Assembly (NCBI GenBank): GCA_023664945.1
Contig: JAMPER010000001.1
Coordinates: 339,451-403,450, forward strand
DNA from: Alistipes senegalensis
Lineage (GTDB): Bacteria > Pseudomonadota > Gammaproteobacteria > Burkholderiales > Burkholderiaceae_D
Direction: 5' to 3'
DNA: 64,000 bases
Shown: piece by piece, positions 27,501 through 36,035 of the stretch
How the letters are laid out: every line of letters begins with the position of its first letter
Position numbering within the stretch: position 1 is the first letter of the stretch
The notes under the pieces: model-generated
Seen by the model: only the letters and a program-made list of their open reading frames with translations
The model's database searches: none
Told to the model about the DNA's origin: nothing
Translations under genes and position numbers: made by a program

Positions 27501-28762
27501 AGGCACCGCTTCTGGATGTGAATGCCTGGCAGGAGGTGCTGGAGCCGCTGGCGGCAGATACCGGCAAGGCAAAGGGCAGCGCCAAAGCCGGCGGGGGCGC
27601 TCTCCAGTATCTGGTGCCGGGGCAGTTTTTCATTGAGGCGGACGAATTGAATGCCATGGAGTTCAGGCTGACCCATGCGGTGGTGACTGGTGCGCATCAG
27701 GAGGGGCGATGGCTGGCCAATGTGGGTTCCCGCGAAATGAAGGGGCAACTGGTGTGGACGGAGCCAGACGGTTCGCGGGTTGCGGGCAAACTGGCCGGGC
27801 GCTTTGCTTTTTTGACGATACCGCGTTCGGAGCCGCAAAAGATAGAGGATATTATCCGGCAGGATAATGTGCGCCATATCCCGGCCATTGATTTGATTGT
27901 GGATGATTTGAGGCTGTTTGATATCAGGCTGGGCCGCGTGGAGCTGGTGGCGAGCAACCAGGCCGGGAAGGGGGAAAGGGAGTGGCGTATCAGCCGCCTG
28001 GCGGTTTCCAACCCGGACGGCCGCCTGCAATCCGAAGGAAGGTGGACGGCGGCGCAGTCGGGCGCTTCGAAAACCCGTCTGGCTTATGATTTGGAGATTC
28101 ACGATGCCGGCAGGCTGCTGAGCCGTTTTGGCTACAAGGATATTATCCGGGGAGGGAAGGGGAAAATGCACGGGGATATCAGCTGGGCAGGGCTGCCTTA
28201 TTCCCTTGATATTCCCAGCCTTTCCGGGAAAATTGACCTGCATGTCAACAAGGGCCAGTTTCTCAAGGTGGAGCCGGGTATTGGCAGGCTCTTGGGGGTG
28301 TTGAGTATGCAGTCGCTGCCACAGCGCCTGACGCTGGACTTCAGGGATATTTTTTCGGAAGGGTTCGCGTTTGACGAGGTGACGGTGCTCGCGGAGATTG
28401 CCAAAGGCGTTGCCAAAACGGAGAATTTGACCATGAAGGGCGTGCAGGCGACGGTGCTGATGGATGGCAGTGTGGATATTGCCGGGGAAACCCAGAATCT
28501 GCATGTGGCGGTGCTGCCGGAAATTAATGCGGGGATGGTTTCGCTGGCCTACAGTGTGATTAACCCGGCTATCGGGGTGGGGACTTTCCTGGCGCAGTTG
28601 TTTCTGAAAGACCCGCTCTCCAAGACTTTTACCTATGAGTATCAGATAACCGGATCGTGGGCCGAGCCGAATATCAGTAAAATCAAGAATCGGGAAAGTT
28701 CGAAAGACAAAGAAATGGATACGGTAACGCCAACCGGCAAGGAGGAAACATGGCAAAGGTAG
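24578..28762 (+). CDS. yhdP: YhdP/AsmA-like envelope protein
   Basis: The 1394-residue protein has one N-terminal membrane helix (about 45-65) and a very long periplasmic part, with a DUF3971 region and an AsmA-like C-terminal domain. AsmA-like proteins such as YhdP form bridge-like structures implicated in moving phospholipids to the outer membrane. The ATG at 24578 is preferred over an in-frame TTG at 24542. The glnE-yhdP-nitrilase-tldD order is typical of betaproteobacteria. The last 13 nt overlap the nitrilase-family gene. Confidence 0.88.
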   Translation: MQTVSSRLFRLWRRWQPVWQWCRQTAANPESGVMRVCRVLLRVLFAAYLVFCLLFLGLRYVVLPQIARYKPDVESMLSGGIGRQVTIARIDASWYGFYPQLELNGLVIHDAEGRPALRLPEVKALVSWRSFVVFDLCLAMLEIDRPELDIRRGRDGQLFVAGLPVDTHTRKEGGGIDWVLRQGKIAIRDGIIRWQDERRNAPSLALEHLDFMLENSARQHRLRMVAHSSLVRSGEIDIRARFSHPFFAGSLSDISGWKGELYVALPEAELEPLKPYVDFPQGLQGGAGAVNVWMAFDQGRIADVAADVDLKRVAFRFSRDLPLLALKQVAGRITARALPDEEVPEDAPLFTGRAHTIALERFSLETADGIRIKDLDFAETYFPAAKGRQARTELKTASLDLATLVRLAGYLLPPEQRKMLDEFSPSGRLEAFSLHWEGQFPDLVSYQLSGGFSQVGMRAVPARPVAGEAGDLQREGARPAIPGFSNLSGRVFLNEKGGSLELDAAGAALHLAAYFPQADWVFDEMKMRADWSRQAEGQFVFVLEKMDFLLDGMAVSLSGRHTRLPDAEKPAGPGMIDLTASVKQVDMTKVGRYVPLGTKEALRVWLTKAFEAGTASNVAVRLKGDLAQFPFSGSQKTSDSEFRVSMDVHDARLNYAPTLFGRDGKPVWQPIEKINGRFAIEGGKILIHADTAMLEGAVLSDVDVTVPDMLAEEVLLDIAGAAGGELQDFVRFANASPINEVIGGLTEEAETKGRAALLLKMQMPLSRMEETQVKGTLQFDGNAIHLFPDLPVLTMAQGKVHFSDKGFELEGVRAQFLGGEVSFSGGTREGTSKVLASGELTAEGLRRNYAGETLGRLMERTSGKLPYTLSIIRKQDAPGGGYPDIALESGLNGFGIDLPAPLGKKRGESRPLKVTARMLPPVGKNRLDEIRIAYGDSVFAQYERQKTGKGWQLARGGLGVNVKPVLQPGLSFHFKAPLLDVNAWQEVLEPLAADTGKAKGSAKAGGGALQYLVPGQFFIEADELNAMEFRLTHAVVTGAHQEGRWLANVGSREMKGQLVWTEPDGSRVAGKLAGRFAFLTIPRSEPQKIEDIIRQDNVRHIPAIDLIVDDLRLFDIRLGRVELVASNQAGKGEREWRISRLAVSNPDGRLQSEGRWTAAQSGASKTRLAYDLEIHDAGRLLSRFGYKDIIRGGKGKMHGDISWAGLPYSLDIPSLSGKIDLHVNKGQFLKVEPGIGRLLGVLSMQSLPQRLTLDFRDIFSEGFAFDEVTVLAEIAKGVAKTENLTMKGVQATVLMDGSVDIAGETQNLHVAVLPEINAGMVSLAYSVINPAIGVGTFLAQLFLKDPLSKTFTYEYQITGSWAEPNISKIKNRESSKDKEMDTVTPTGKEETWQR

Positions 28763-29547
28763 CGGCAATACAGATGGTTTCAACGCCGGAGGTGGCGGAA
28801 AATATCGCGACAGCGCGCAGGCTGGTGACAGAGGCGGCACAGCAGGGGGCCGAACTGGTGTTGCTGCCGGAATACTGGCCGAGTATCGGCCGGCGCGATG
28901 CGGAAAAACTGGAGCATGCCGAGCAGCCCGGGGCGGGGCCGATACAGGATTTTATGTCGGCTATTGCCGGGGAACTGGGCATTTGGCTGATTGGCGGCAC
29001 CCTGCCGCTGGCAGCGCCGGTGGAGAACAAGGTGTTGAATACCACGATGGTTTATGACCCGGCGGGCAAACAGGTTTCCCGTTATGACAAGATTCATCTT
29101 TTCAGTTTTGCTTCCGGCAAGGAAGCGTATGATGAATCTGCCTATATTTGCAGCGGGGACAAGGCGGTATCGTTTGAGGCGCCGTTTGGCCGTGTTGGCC
29201 TGACGGTTTGCTACGATTTGCGTTTCCCGGAGCTTTTCCGGGCTTTCGGGGAGTGCGCCCTGATTGTGGTGCCTGCCGCCTTTACCTATACGACAGGCAA
29301 GGTGCATTGGGAAATCCTGCTGCGCGCCCGTGCAATTGAGAACCAGTGTTATGTTCTGGCGGCTGCCCAGGGGGGGCGTCACCGGACGGGGCGGCGCACC
29401 TGGGGGCAGTCTATGCTGATTGACCCGTGGGGAGAAATCAAGGCGGTGCAAATGGAAGGGGAAGGGGTTGTGGCAGGCGAGATTGAACAGGGCGTGCTGG
29501 ATACGGTGCGGGAAAAACTGCCTGCATTAAAGCACCGGCGGCTGTAA
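28750..29547 (+). CDS. Carbon-nitrogen hydrolase (Nit1-like, possible deaminated glutathione amidase)
   Basis: The 265-residue nitrilase-superfamily enzyme keeps the catalytic triad Glu41 (LLPEYW), Lys114 (YDKIHLF) and Cys154 (LTVCYDLRFPELF). Its closest described relatives by pattern are Nit1/YbeM-type amidases that repair deaminated glutathione, which would fit a glutathione-making cell, but the substrate is inferred. It starts inside the end of yhdP with a ribosome-binding site (AAGGAGGAAA) in the yhdP coding sequence. Confidence 0.88.
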   Translation: MAKVAAIQMVSTPEVAENIATARRLVTEAAQQGAELVLLPEYWPSIGRRDAEKLEHAEQPGAGPIQDFMSAIAGELGIWLIGGTLPLAAPVENKVLNTTMVYDPAGKQVSRYDKIHLFSFASGKEAYDESAYICSGDKAVSFEAPFGRVGLTVCYDLRFPELFRAFGECALIVVPAAFTYTTGKVHWEILLRARAIENQCYVLAAAQGGRHRTGRRTWGQSMLIDPWGEIKAVQMEGEGVVAGEIEQGVLDTVREKLPALKHRRL

Positions 29548-29689
29548 GGCTGGCCTGGCGTTTCCTGTACCGGAAAGGTTGCCGGTTTGAGGCGGCGCAG
29601 GGCAGGTGTGCGCCTGCCAGCGCAACGGGAGGCAATCCGTTACAATCCCGTCTGATGACTGATGGTTTCTAAAATAGGACGATAGACAC

Positions 29690-31150
29690 ATGCCTGATAC
29701 GGAAAACCGGCGGCTGGCTACGGCACGCCGCATTCTTCTGACGCCAAACGGCCTGGATGACGCCCGGTTGATCCAGACGCTGGGGACGGTGTTTGCCCGC
29801 CAGGTGGATTATGCGGATCTGTATTTCCAGTTTACCAAGAACGAGAGCTGGAGCTTGGATGAGGGGATTGTCAAGACAGGCAGTTTTTCCATTGACCAGG
29901 GCGTTGGCGTCAGGGCAGTTTCCGGCGACAGGACGGCTTTTTCCTATTCGGACGAGATTTCCCTGCCTGCGCTTCTTTCGGCTGCCGAAACGACGCGTTC
30001 TATTGCCCGGCAGGGAGGGGGCAGCGTAAAGGCGGCGTCATCCCTTCACCGGGTGAGCGGCCATGATTTGTATCGGGATATTGACCCGATGCCATCAATC
30101 AGCGCTGCGCAGAAGGTGGCAATCCTTGAGCGGGTGGATAAGAAAGCGAGGGCGGCTGATCCCCGGATTGTGCAGGTGATGGCCGGGCTGGCCAGTGAAT
30201 ATGATGTGGTGCTGGTGGTGCGGAGCGATGGCGCGCTTGCGGCGGATATCCGGCCGCTGGTCCGCCTCTCTGTGACGGTGATTGCCGAACAGGATGGCCG
30301 CCGCGAGATGGGCTCAAGCGGCGGCGGCGGACGTTATGATTACGGCTATTTCACTGAAGCCCAGGTTGACCAGTATATTGACGAGGCGGTGCATGCAGCG
30401 CTGGTGAACCTGGATGCCCGCCCGGCCCCGGCGGGAACCATGACGGTGGTTGTCGGGCCGGGCTGGCCGGGGGTGCTGCTGCATGAGGCGGTGGGGCATG
30501 GCCTGGAGGGCGATTTCAACCGGAAAGGTTCCAGTGCATTTTCCGGTATGCTGGGAGAGCAGGTGGCTGCCCGGGGGATTACGGTGGTAGATGACGGCAC
30601 GATTGCCAACCGGCGGGGATCGCTCAATATGGATGATGAGGGCACACCGACGGAAAATACGGTGCTGATTGAAGACGGGATTTTAAAGGGCTATCTCCAG
30701 GACAGCCTGAATGCGCGCCTGATGAATATGCCGCTTACCGGAAACGCACGCAGGGAATCTTATGCGCATTTGCCGATGCCGCGCATGACCAATACGCTTA
30801 TGCTGGGCGGCAGGCATGAGCCCGGCGAAATTATTGAATCGGTCAAGCGTGGTATTTATGCGGTCAATTTCGGCGGCGGCCAGGTGGATATTACGAACGG
30901 CAAGTTTGTTTTTTCGGCCAGCGAGGCTTATCTGGTGGAAAACGGACGGATTGTCCATCCGGTGGTCGGGGCGACGCTGATCGGGAATGGCCCGGATATT
31001 TTGCGCCGTGTTTCCATGGTGGGCAACGATATGTGCCTGGATGCCGGGGTGGGGGTGTGCGGAAAGGATGGGCAAAGTGTGCCGGTTGGCGTGGGGCAGC
31101 CGACGCTTCGGATTGAGGAGGTGACGGTTGGGGGAACCGGCCGGGCGTAA
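29690..31150 (+). CDS. tldD: Metalloprotease TldD
   Basis: The 486-residue TldD subunit carries the metal site HEAVGH at about 265-270, unusual for its HExxxH form, in [15 protein letters not shown]. TldD pairs with TldE (PmbA) to degrade unfolded peptides and to mature small peptides such as microcin B17. tldE is not in this window. The 142-nt gap before it holds no gene; a TACAAT (29641-29646) there is followed 8 nt later by a five-codon ATG ORF that stops before tldD. Confidence 0.94.
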   Translation: MPDTENRRLATARRILLTPNGLDDARLIQTLGTVFARQVDYADLYFQFTKNESWSLDEGIVKTGSFSIDQGVGVRAVSGDRTAFSYSDEISLPALLSAAETTRSIARQGGGSVKAASSLHRVSGHDLYRDIDPMPSISAAQKVAILERVDKKARAADPRIVQVMAGLASEYDVVLVVRSDGALAADIRPLVRLSVTVIAEQDGRREMGSSGGGGRYDYGYFTEAQVDQYIDEAVHAALVNLDARPAPAGTMTVVVGPGWPGVLLHEAVGHGLEGDFNRKGSSAFSGMLGEQVAARGITVVDDGTIANRRGSLNMDDEGTPTENTVLIEDGILKGYLQDSLNARLMNMPLTGNARRESYAHLPMPRMTNTLMLGGRHEPGEIIESVKRGIYAVNFGGGQVDITNGKFVFSASEAYLVENGRIVHPVVGATLIGNGPDILRRVSMVGNDMCLDAGVGVCGKDGQSVPVGVGQPTLRIEEVTVGGTGRA

Positions 31151-31179
31151 TGGCAAAGGCATATCCCCTGAAAATGCGT

Positions 31180-31185
31180 TATACT
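31180..31185 (+). promoter_or_regulatory. Candidate -10 element of the aroG leader
   Basis: TATACT matches the -10 consensus at five of six positions and would start transcription near 31192, about 16 nt before the leader-peptide ATG. No good -35 is visible at the normal distance. Confidence 0.4.
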
Positions 31186-31207
31186 ATGGCTAAATGATTA
31201 TTGAGCC

Positions 31208-31303
31208 ATGATGTTAACGATGCTGCGTTCTGCCTGCTTTTTCTTTTTTTACTTTAGCTATTCCAGCCCGTTGGCGGTGGAAGAGCGGTTGTTGTCCCGA
31301 TAA
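31208..31303 (+). CDS. Phe/Tyr-rich leader peptide of aroG
   Basis: A 31-codon frame opens with two ATGs (31208, 31211) and ends at TAA 31301-31303. Codons 11-18 (31238-31261) read Phe-Phe-Phe-Phe-Tyr-Phe-Ser-Tyr, so five Phe and two Tyr occur in eight codons. AroG catalyses the first step to exactly these amino acids. The frame is followed by an intrinsic terminator and can form competing hairpins, as expected of a ribosome-mediated attenuator. The ribosome-binding site is weak (TTGAG). The stop lies further downstream than in textbook leaders. Confidence 0.72.
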   Translation: MMLTMLRSACFFFFYFSYSSPLAVEERLLSR

Positions 31304-31356
31304 GAAAAACAGACCGATTTTCAGCAAACCGCCAGCGATGGCGGTTTTTTTGTTTT
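31263..31356 (+). terminator. Attenuator: terminator and antiterminator of aroG
   Basis: The terminator is AAACCGCC (31326-31333) and GGCGGTTT (31340-31347) with a six-base loop and a long T-run to 31356. An antiterminator is possible because GTTGGCGGT (31270-31278) can pair over 9 bp, one of them G-U, with ACCGCCAGC (31328-31336). A protector hairpin, CCAGCC (31263-31268) with GGC-gg-TGG (31273-31280), would hide that upstream strand. A ribosome stalled at the Phe/Tyr codons (31238-31261) would cover the protector arm and free the antiterminator. Confidence 0.75.
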
Positions 31357-31374
31357 TGAAAAAGGATACGGAAA

Positions 31375-32451
31375 ATGTTGCACAACACGGATGACTTACG
31401 AATTCTTGCCATGAAGGAATTGACGCCGGCTTCCCACCTGATCCGCGAATTTCCCTGTACGGAAAGGGTTGCCAGGACGGTGGCAGATTGCCGGACGGCG
31501 CTGCATCGCATTTTGCACCGGAAGGACGACCGCCTGATTGTCATTATCGGCCCCTGTTCCATCCATGACCCGCAGGCGGCGCTGGAATATGCCTACCGTT
31601 TGAAGGAGGTGCGCGAGCGGCTGAACAAGCAGCTGGAGATTGTGATGCGGGTTTATTTTGAAAAGCCCCGTACGACGGTTGGCTGGAAGGGATTGATCAA
31701 TGATCCCCACATGGATCACAGTTTCGAGATTAACGAGGGGCTGCACATGGCCAGGGAACTGCTTTTGAATATCAATGACCTGGGTGTGCCGGCGGCAACC
31801 GAGTTTCTGGATACGATCAGCCCGCAGTATGTGGCCGATATGATCAGCTGGGGGGCGATCGGCGCACGGACGACAGAATCGCAGGTACACCGGGAATTGT
31901 CTTCCGGGCTGTCTTGCCCGGTGGGGTTCAAGAACGGGACGGACGGCAATATCAAGATTGCGATTGATGCGATCAAGGCGGCTTCCCATCCCCACCATTT
32001 CCTCTCGGTGACCAAGGGGGGGCATACCGCTATTTTCTCGACCTCGGGCAATGACGATTGCCATATTATTTTGCGGGGCGGCACCCGCCCGAATTATGAC
32101 CGGAGCAGTGTTGAGGCAGCCTGCCGAGAGGTGGCCGAGGCCGGTTTGCCGCCGCGTGTCATGATTGATGCTTCCCATGGCAACAGTTCGAAAAAGGCGG
32201 AAAACCAGGTGCCGGTTTGCGCGACGATTGGCCGGAGTGTGGCGGCAGGCGATGTGCGGATTATCGGGGTGATGGTGGAATCGCATCTTGTTGCCGGGCG
32301 GCAGGATATTGTGCCGGGGCAGCCGCTGACTTACGGCCAGTCTGTCACGGATGCCTGCATTGGCTGGGATGACAGTGTGATGGTTCTGGAGCGGCTTGCG
32401 GACGCTTCGGCAAAACGCCAGGAAAAGATACGGTACAGTAACGTGGACTGA
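31375..32451 (+). CDS. aroG: 3-deoxy-7-phosphoheptulonate (DAHP) synthase, type I
   Basis: The 358-residue AroG/F/H-type enzyme joins phosphoenolpyruvate and erythrose-4-phosphate, the entry to aromatic amino acid synthesis. Family blocks include IIGPCSIHDPQAALEYA (about 58-74), YFEKPRTTVGWKGLINDP, GARTTESQVHRELSSGLS and MIDASHGNSSK. The paralogue type (Phe-, Tyr- or Trp-inhibited) cannot be read by eye, but the Phe/Tyr-rich leader argues for control by those two. The gene follows the attenuator by about 20 nt, with AAAGGATACGG as ribosome-binding site. Confidence 0.95.
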   Translation: MLHNTDDLRILAMKELTPASHLIREFPCTERVARTVADCRTALHRILHRKDDRLIVIIGPCSIHDPQAALEYAYRLKEVRERLNKQLEIVMRVYFEKPRTTVGWKGLINDPHMDHSFEINEGLHMARELLLNINDLGVPAATEFLDTISPQYVADMISWGAIGARTTESQVHRELSSGLSCPVGFKNGTDGNIKIAIDAIKAASHPHHFLSVTKGGHTAIFSTSGNDDCHIILRGGTRPNYDRSSVEAACREVAEAGLPPRVMIDASHGNSSKKAENQVPVCATIGRSVAAGDVRIIGVMVESHLVAGRQDIVPGQPLTYGQSVTDACIGWDDSVMVLERLADASAKRQEKIRYSNVD

Positions 32452-32468
32452 CGGGCAGGGCTTTGGCC

Positions 32469-33293
32469 CTACCGTATCCTGGCAGTAGCTTCAATCCGGT
32501 CCAGGATGGCGGTAACGGCGCGGTCTATGCCCTGGCCGGGGCGGTAATCGGCGGCGGTAAAAAGGGTGGCGCGCCCTTCGCTGACAAGTTGCCGGGCGTG
32601 GTCTTTTGCGCCGGTTTTTTCCGGATGATAGACGGCAATGGCGTGCCCGCCCTGTTCCTTGACCAGCCTCATGCAGGGGATATCGGTTTCCCCGTCCCCG
32701 ATGAAGATCATGTTTTCAAAGGGGACCGGCCGCTCGTTCATTGGCACGAATTTGTTGATGACCGAGTTGTCATGCACATCCAGGGTGCCTTTGTTGATGC
32801 GGAAAAGGTATTGGGTTTTGGTGGTGTAGTTGACGGCCAGCGCCGGCCAGCAGGCAATGTTGTTGTGGTCAAACATGAAGGCGGAAGCATACACTTTCCG
32901 GAATTCATGGTAGATCGGGGTGGCTTCCAGCATTTCCCGGATGCCGGACGAGATGATGAAGTGCTCAAGCCGGATGCCTTTTTCCTGTGCGTACCGGTTG
33001 ATGTGCCCGAACCATTTTTCGACGCCGGGGAAAAACCGGATTTGTTTGCCGAAATCGTGGAAGTCTGATTTCCTGACAGGAATATCCTTTTTGTCGGCGG
33101 CCCGTATCATGAGCCACATGTAGGCCAGGATGGTATCCATCTGGTGGGTTCTGGCCAGTTCGCCGGCTTCGGCCCAGAAGTCTTTCGGGGAGATATCCAG
33201 CTTGGGGATGAAGTCGTATTCCTGCATGTTGCCGGGCGACAATGTGCCGTCGAAGTCATAGGCGATGGCGACAGGAATGGGGGCGCTTTTCAT
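32469..33293 (-). CDS. HAD-family phosphatase of unknown substrate
   Basis: The 274-residue protein has the HAD motifs: nucleophile and acid/base Asp13 and Asp15 in YDFDGTLSP, motif II serine in FIISSGI (about 112-118), and motif IV IGDGETDIPC in the C-terminal third. An alpha-helical cap lies between motifs I and II, as in the phosphoserine-phosphatase-like group. No neighbour suggests a substrate: aroG converges on it 17 nt away and yajQ lies upstream on the same strand. Confidence 0.8.
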   Translation of the reverse strand: MKSAPIPVAIAYDFDGTLSPGNMQEYDFIPKLDISPKDFWAEAGELARTHQMDTILAYMWLMIRAADKKDIPVRKSDFHDFGKQIRFFPGVEKWFGHINRYAQEKGIRLEHFIISSGIREMLEATPIYHEFRKVYASAFMFDHNNIACWPALAVNYTTKTQYLFRINKGTLDVHDNSVINKFVPMNERPVPFENMIFIGDGETDIPCMRLVKEQGGHAIAVYHPEKTGAKDHARQLVSEGRATLFTAADYRPGQGIDRAVTAILDRIEATARIR

Positions 33294-33326
33294 CCTTTTT
33301 CCTTGTTTGCTGTGCCGGGACGGCGG

Positions 33327-33812
33327 TCAGTCACGGAAGTTGTTGTATTCCAGCGGCAGGTCTTTTACTTCCTTTTTCAGCAGGGCAATGGCGGACTGGA
33401 GGTCGTCTCTTTTTGCGCCGCTGACCCGTACAGTATCGCCCTGGATGCTGGCCTGGACTTTGAGTTTGCTGTCTTTGACCATGCGGACGATTTTCTTGGC
33501 GGCATCTGTTTCCAGGCCGTTTCGGATGCGGATGACCTGTTTGACTTTGTCTCCGCCGATTTTTTCCACTTTGCCCTCGTCCATGAAGCGGACGTCAACT
33601 TTTCTGCGGGTCATTTTTCCGGTCAGGACGTCTTTGAGCTGGTTGAGCTGGAATTCGGAATCGGCAAAGGCGGTCAGTTCCCGTTCTTTCTGCTCTACCC
33701 GGGCATCGCTTCCCCTGAAGTCAAAGCGGGTGCTGATTTCCTTGTTGGTTTGCTCAATGGCGTTTCTGACTTCAACCATGTTGGCTTCCAGTACAACATC
33801 AAATGACGGCAT
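33327..33812 (-). CDS. yajQ: YajQ-family nucleotide-binding protein
   Basis: The 161-residue protein matches the YajQ/DUF520 family of two ferredoxin-like repeats (start [41 protein letters not shown]-like [18 protein letters not shown]). Members bind nucleotides, and some bind cyclic di-GMP. The ATG at 33812 is used because AAGGA precedes it at the right spacing and the length fits the family; a longer upstream frame adds 19 unconserved residues. Confidence 0.93.
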   Translation of the reverse strand: MPSFDVVLEANMVEVRNAIEQTNKEISTRFDFRGSDARVEQKERELTAFADSEFQLNQLKDVLTGKMTRRKVDVRFMDEGKVEKIGGDKVKQVIRIRNGLETDAAKKIVRMVKDSKLKVQASIQGDTVRVSGAKRDDLQSAIALLKKEVKDLPLEYNNFRD

Positions 33813-33905
33813 GTTTTTCCTTTCGCTTGTCGTGGCGGGATAAAAGCAATCCATTATTTTATAAAACAAAATCCGCTTCTGCTACCCGGCCCGGGTGATT
33901 GCCCC

Positions 33906-33911
33906 TATAAT
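33906..33911 (+). promoter_or_regulatory. Consensus -10 element 6 nt before murB
   Basis: A perfect TATAAT ends 6 nt before the murB ATG, so transcription should begin at or within a base or two of the start codon. No consensus -35 is seen 16-18 nt upstream. The AT-rich gap 33813-33917 contains nothing else recognisable. Confidence 0.5.
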
Positions 33912-33917
33912 CCCCGT

Positions 33918-34958
33918 ATGACTGATGCGAGGTTTCCCGTGAAGACGGCTTTTCCCTTAAAGGCGCTCAATACGTTTGGTATTGCCGCGAAGGCTGCCTG
34001 TTATCTTGCCGTTGACGGGGTGGAGGCGCTTTTTTCCGTTTATGCCGATCCGGTGCTGGGCAGGCTGCCCCGGCTGGTTTTGGGCGGCGGCAGCAACCTG
34101 CTTTTTGTCGGGGATTTTCCCGGGCTGGTGCTGCATATGTGCCTGAAGGGGAAGAGGGCGGAAAGAGAGGATGATTCCCGGGTTTATGTGACAGCTGCGG
34201 CGGGGGAAAACTGGCATGAGTTTGTTTTATGGACGCTTTCAAACGGATGGGGCGGCCTGGAAAATCTTTCCCTGATTCCCGGTACAGTCGGTGCGGCGCC
34301 GGTGCAGAATATCGGCGCGTACGGGGTTGAGCTGGAATCGGTGTTTTATTCCCTGCGTGCGTTTGATTTTGAAACGGGAAAAGTTTGCGTTTTCAACAGG
34401 CAGGATTGCCGGTTTGCCTATCGCAACAGTGTGTTCAAGCAGGAAAAGGCAGGGCGCTACGCGATTATTGAGGTGACGTTTGCCTTGCCCAAACAGTGGC
34501 AGCCGAATTTATCTTATGCCGAGCTGGCTGCCCGCTTTTCTGATAGCAGTAAAACGGTGTCTCCCGGTGAGGTGAGCCGGGCTGTGATGGCGATCCGGCA
34601 GGGGAAATTGCCTGACCCGGCTGTATTGGGCAATGCAGGCAGTTTTTTCAAGAATCCGACGGTGACAGCGGCAGTGCATGATGCGTTGAAGAAGCAGTAT
34701 CCCTCCATGCCGGCATATCTTCAGCCTGACGGCGCTTACCGTGTTGCGGCAGGCTGGCTGATTGACCAGTGCGGCTGGAAAGGCCGGGCGCATGGCTGCG
34801 CCGGGGTGTGCGAAACGCAGGCGCTGGTGCTGGTGAATCTTGGCGGCGCCACGGGGAAGGATATTGCCGGGCTGGCAGGCCGGATCCAGCAGGATGTGCA
34901 GGCGCGTTTTGGTTTGTGGCTGGAGCCGGAACCGGTGTTTGCAGGAAAGGGTGTTTAG
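33918..34958 (+). CDS. murB: UDP-N-acetylenolpyruvoylglucosamine reductase
   Basis: This 346-residue type I MurB is an FAD enzyme that reduces enolpyruvyl-UDP-GlcNAc to UDP-MurNAc. Visible features are the FAD-binding VLGGGSNLLF (about 54-63), the substrate region LIPGTVGAAPVQNIGAYG, the catalytic serine in NAGSFFKNP (about 237-245) and the C-terminal type I extension with LEPEPVF. It lies apart from the dcw cluster. The start codon has no ribosome-binding site and may be leaderless. Its stop overlaps the end of mtnA by 4 nt. Confidence 0.94.
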   Translation: MTDARFPVKTAFPLKALNTFGIAAKAACYLAVDGVEALFSVYADPVLGRLPRLVLGGGSNLLFVGDFPGLVLHMCLKGKRAEREDDSRVYVTAAAGENWHEFVLWTLSNGWGGLENLSLIPGTVGAAPVQNIGAYGVELESVFYSLRAFDFETGKVCVFNRQDCRFAYRNSVFKQEKAGRYAIIEVTFALPKQWQPNLSYAELAARFSDSSKTVSPGEVSRAVMAIRQGKLPDPAVLGNAGSFFKNPTVTAAVHDALKKQYPSMPAYLQPDGAYRVAAGWLIDQCGWKGRAHGCAGVCETQALVLVNLGGATGKDIAGLAGRIQQDVQARFGLWLEPEPVFAGKGV

Positions 34959-36034
34959 CTGCCGGCTGTTTCCCGGATGAAGGCGGCAAGCCCGCCGGTG
35001 ACCAGGGTGCGGTTGGGGACGATGCCTTTTTCGGTGATGAGCGCGGTAACCAGTTCGGCCGGCGTGACATCAAAGGCCGGGTTGCGGATAGCGACACCGT
35101 CAGGCGCCCAGATGCAATCCCGAAAGCCTTTGACTTCACCGGCGTTGCGTTCTTCAATGGGGATGTCTTTGCCGGTTTTGCAGGCAAGGTCAATGGTGGA
35201 AAGCGGGCAGGCGACGTAAAAGGGGATCTGGTGCCGGCGGGCTAGAACGGCGACCATGTAGGTGCCGATTTTGTTGGCGACATCGCCATTGGCGGTAACC
35301 CGGTCTGTGCCGACGACAACGGCATCAATTTCCCCGGTTTGCATCATGTGGCCGGCCATGTTGTCGGTAATGAGGGTGACCGGGATGTTTTCCTGGACCA
35401 TTTCCCAGGCGGTCAATCTTGCGCCCTGGAGGAAGGGGCGGGTTTCATCGGCAATGACGCTGATTTTTTTGCCTTGCGCAACGGCGGAGCGGAAAACGCC
35501 CAGTGCGGTTCCGTGCCCGGCGGTGGCGAGCGCGCCGGCATTGCAATGGGTAAGCACCCGTGCGCCGTCTGGCAGCAGCGCCGCGCCGTAATTGCCTATG
35601 GCCTGGTTGATGCGGATGTCTTCTTCCCTGATGCGGTGGGCTTCGGAAAGCAGCTGTGAAGCGATTTCCGGCGGTGGGAGGTGGGCGAGTGTCTGCAAAA
35701 GTGATTGCATCCGGTGAAGCGCCCAGAAGAGGTTGACGGCTGTTGGGCGGCTTTTTTCCAGGTGCAGGATGCCTTTGGCGATGCCGGACAGGAACTGGGT
35801 GGATGGGGTGTTTTGCAGCCGGAGGGCTTCCAGCGCGACGCCATACGCGGCGGCCACGCCAATGGCCGGCGCGCCGCGGATGACCATGCTGCTAATGGCA
35901 TCGGCAACTGATGCGGCCGAATCGGCGCGGACATATTCCAGCGTGGCAGGCAACAGGCGCTGGTCTATCATTTCCAGCGTATTTTGGTTCCATCGCAGTG
36001 TTTCGACGGCACAGGCAGGCGCAGCGGATGGCAT
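34955..36034 (-). CDS. mtnA: Methylthioribose-1-phosphate isomerase
   Basis: The 359-residue enzyme belongs to the MtnA/eIF2B-alpha family and converts 5-methylthioribose-1-phosphate to methylthioribulose-1-phosphate. Family signatures are SMVIRGAPAIGVAAAYG (about 48-64), LTHCNAGALATAGHGTALG with the catalytic Cys, DNMAGHMM and VVGTDRVTANGDVANKIGTY with the catalytic Asp. The ATG at 36034 follows AAGGAG; it lies 1 nt beyond the apt stop. mtnP, an aldolase gene and apt precede it in the same operon. Confidence 0.95.
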   Translation of the reverse strand: MPSAAPACAVETLRWNQNTLEMIDQRLLPATLEYVRADSAASVADAISSMVIRGAPAIGVAAAYGVALEALRLQNTPSTQFLSGIAKGILHLEKSRPTAVNLFWALHRMQSLLQTLAHLPPPEIASQLLSEAHRIREEDIRINQAIGNYGAALLPDGARVLTHCNAGALATAGHGTALGVFRSAVAQGKKISVIADETRPFLQGARLTAWEMVQENIPVTLITDNMAGHMMQTGEIDAVVVGTDRVTANGDVANKIGTYMVAVLARRHQIPFYVACPLSTIDLACKTGKDIPIEERNAGEVKGFRDCIWAPDGVAIRNPAFDVTPAELVTALITEKGIVPNRTLVTGGLAAFIRETAGS

Positions 36035-36035
36035 G

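Noticed and set aside
27041-28840. 599-residue open frame on the minus strand
   Set aside because: It lies antisense to yhdP, whose protein family match is clear; the minus-strand translation is rich in Arg, His, Pro and Gln as expected of an antisense frame in GC-rich DNA.
32457-32470. Hairpin AGGGC-TTTG-GCCCT between aroG and the HAD gene as a terminator
   Set aside because: It has no T-run on either strand and the stem is short, so it cannot be called an intrinsic terminator.
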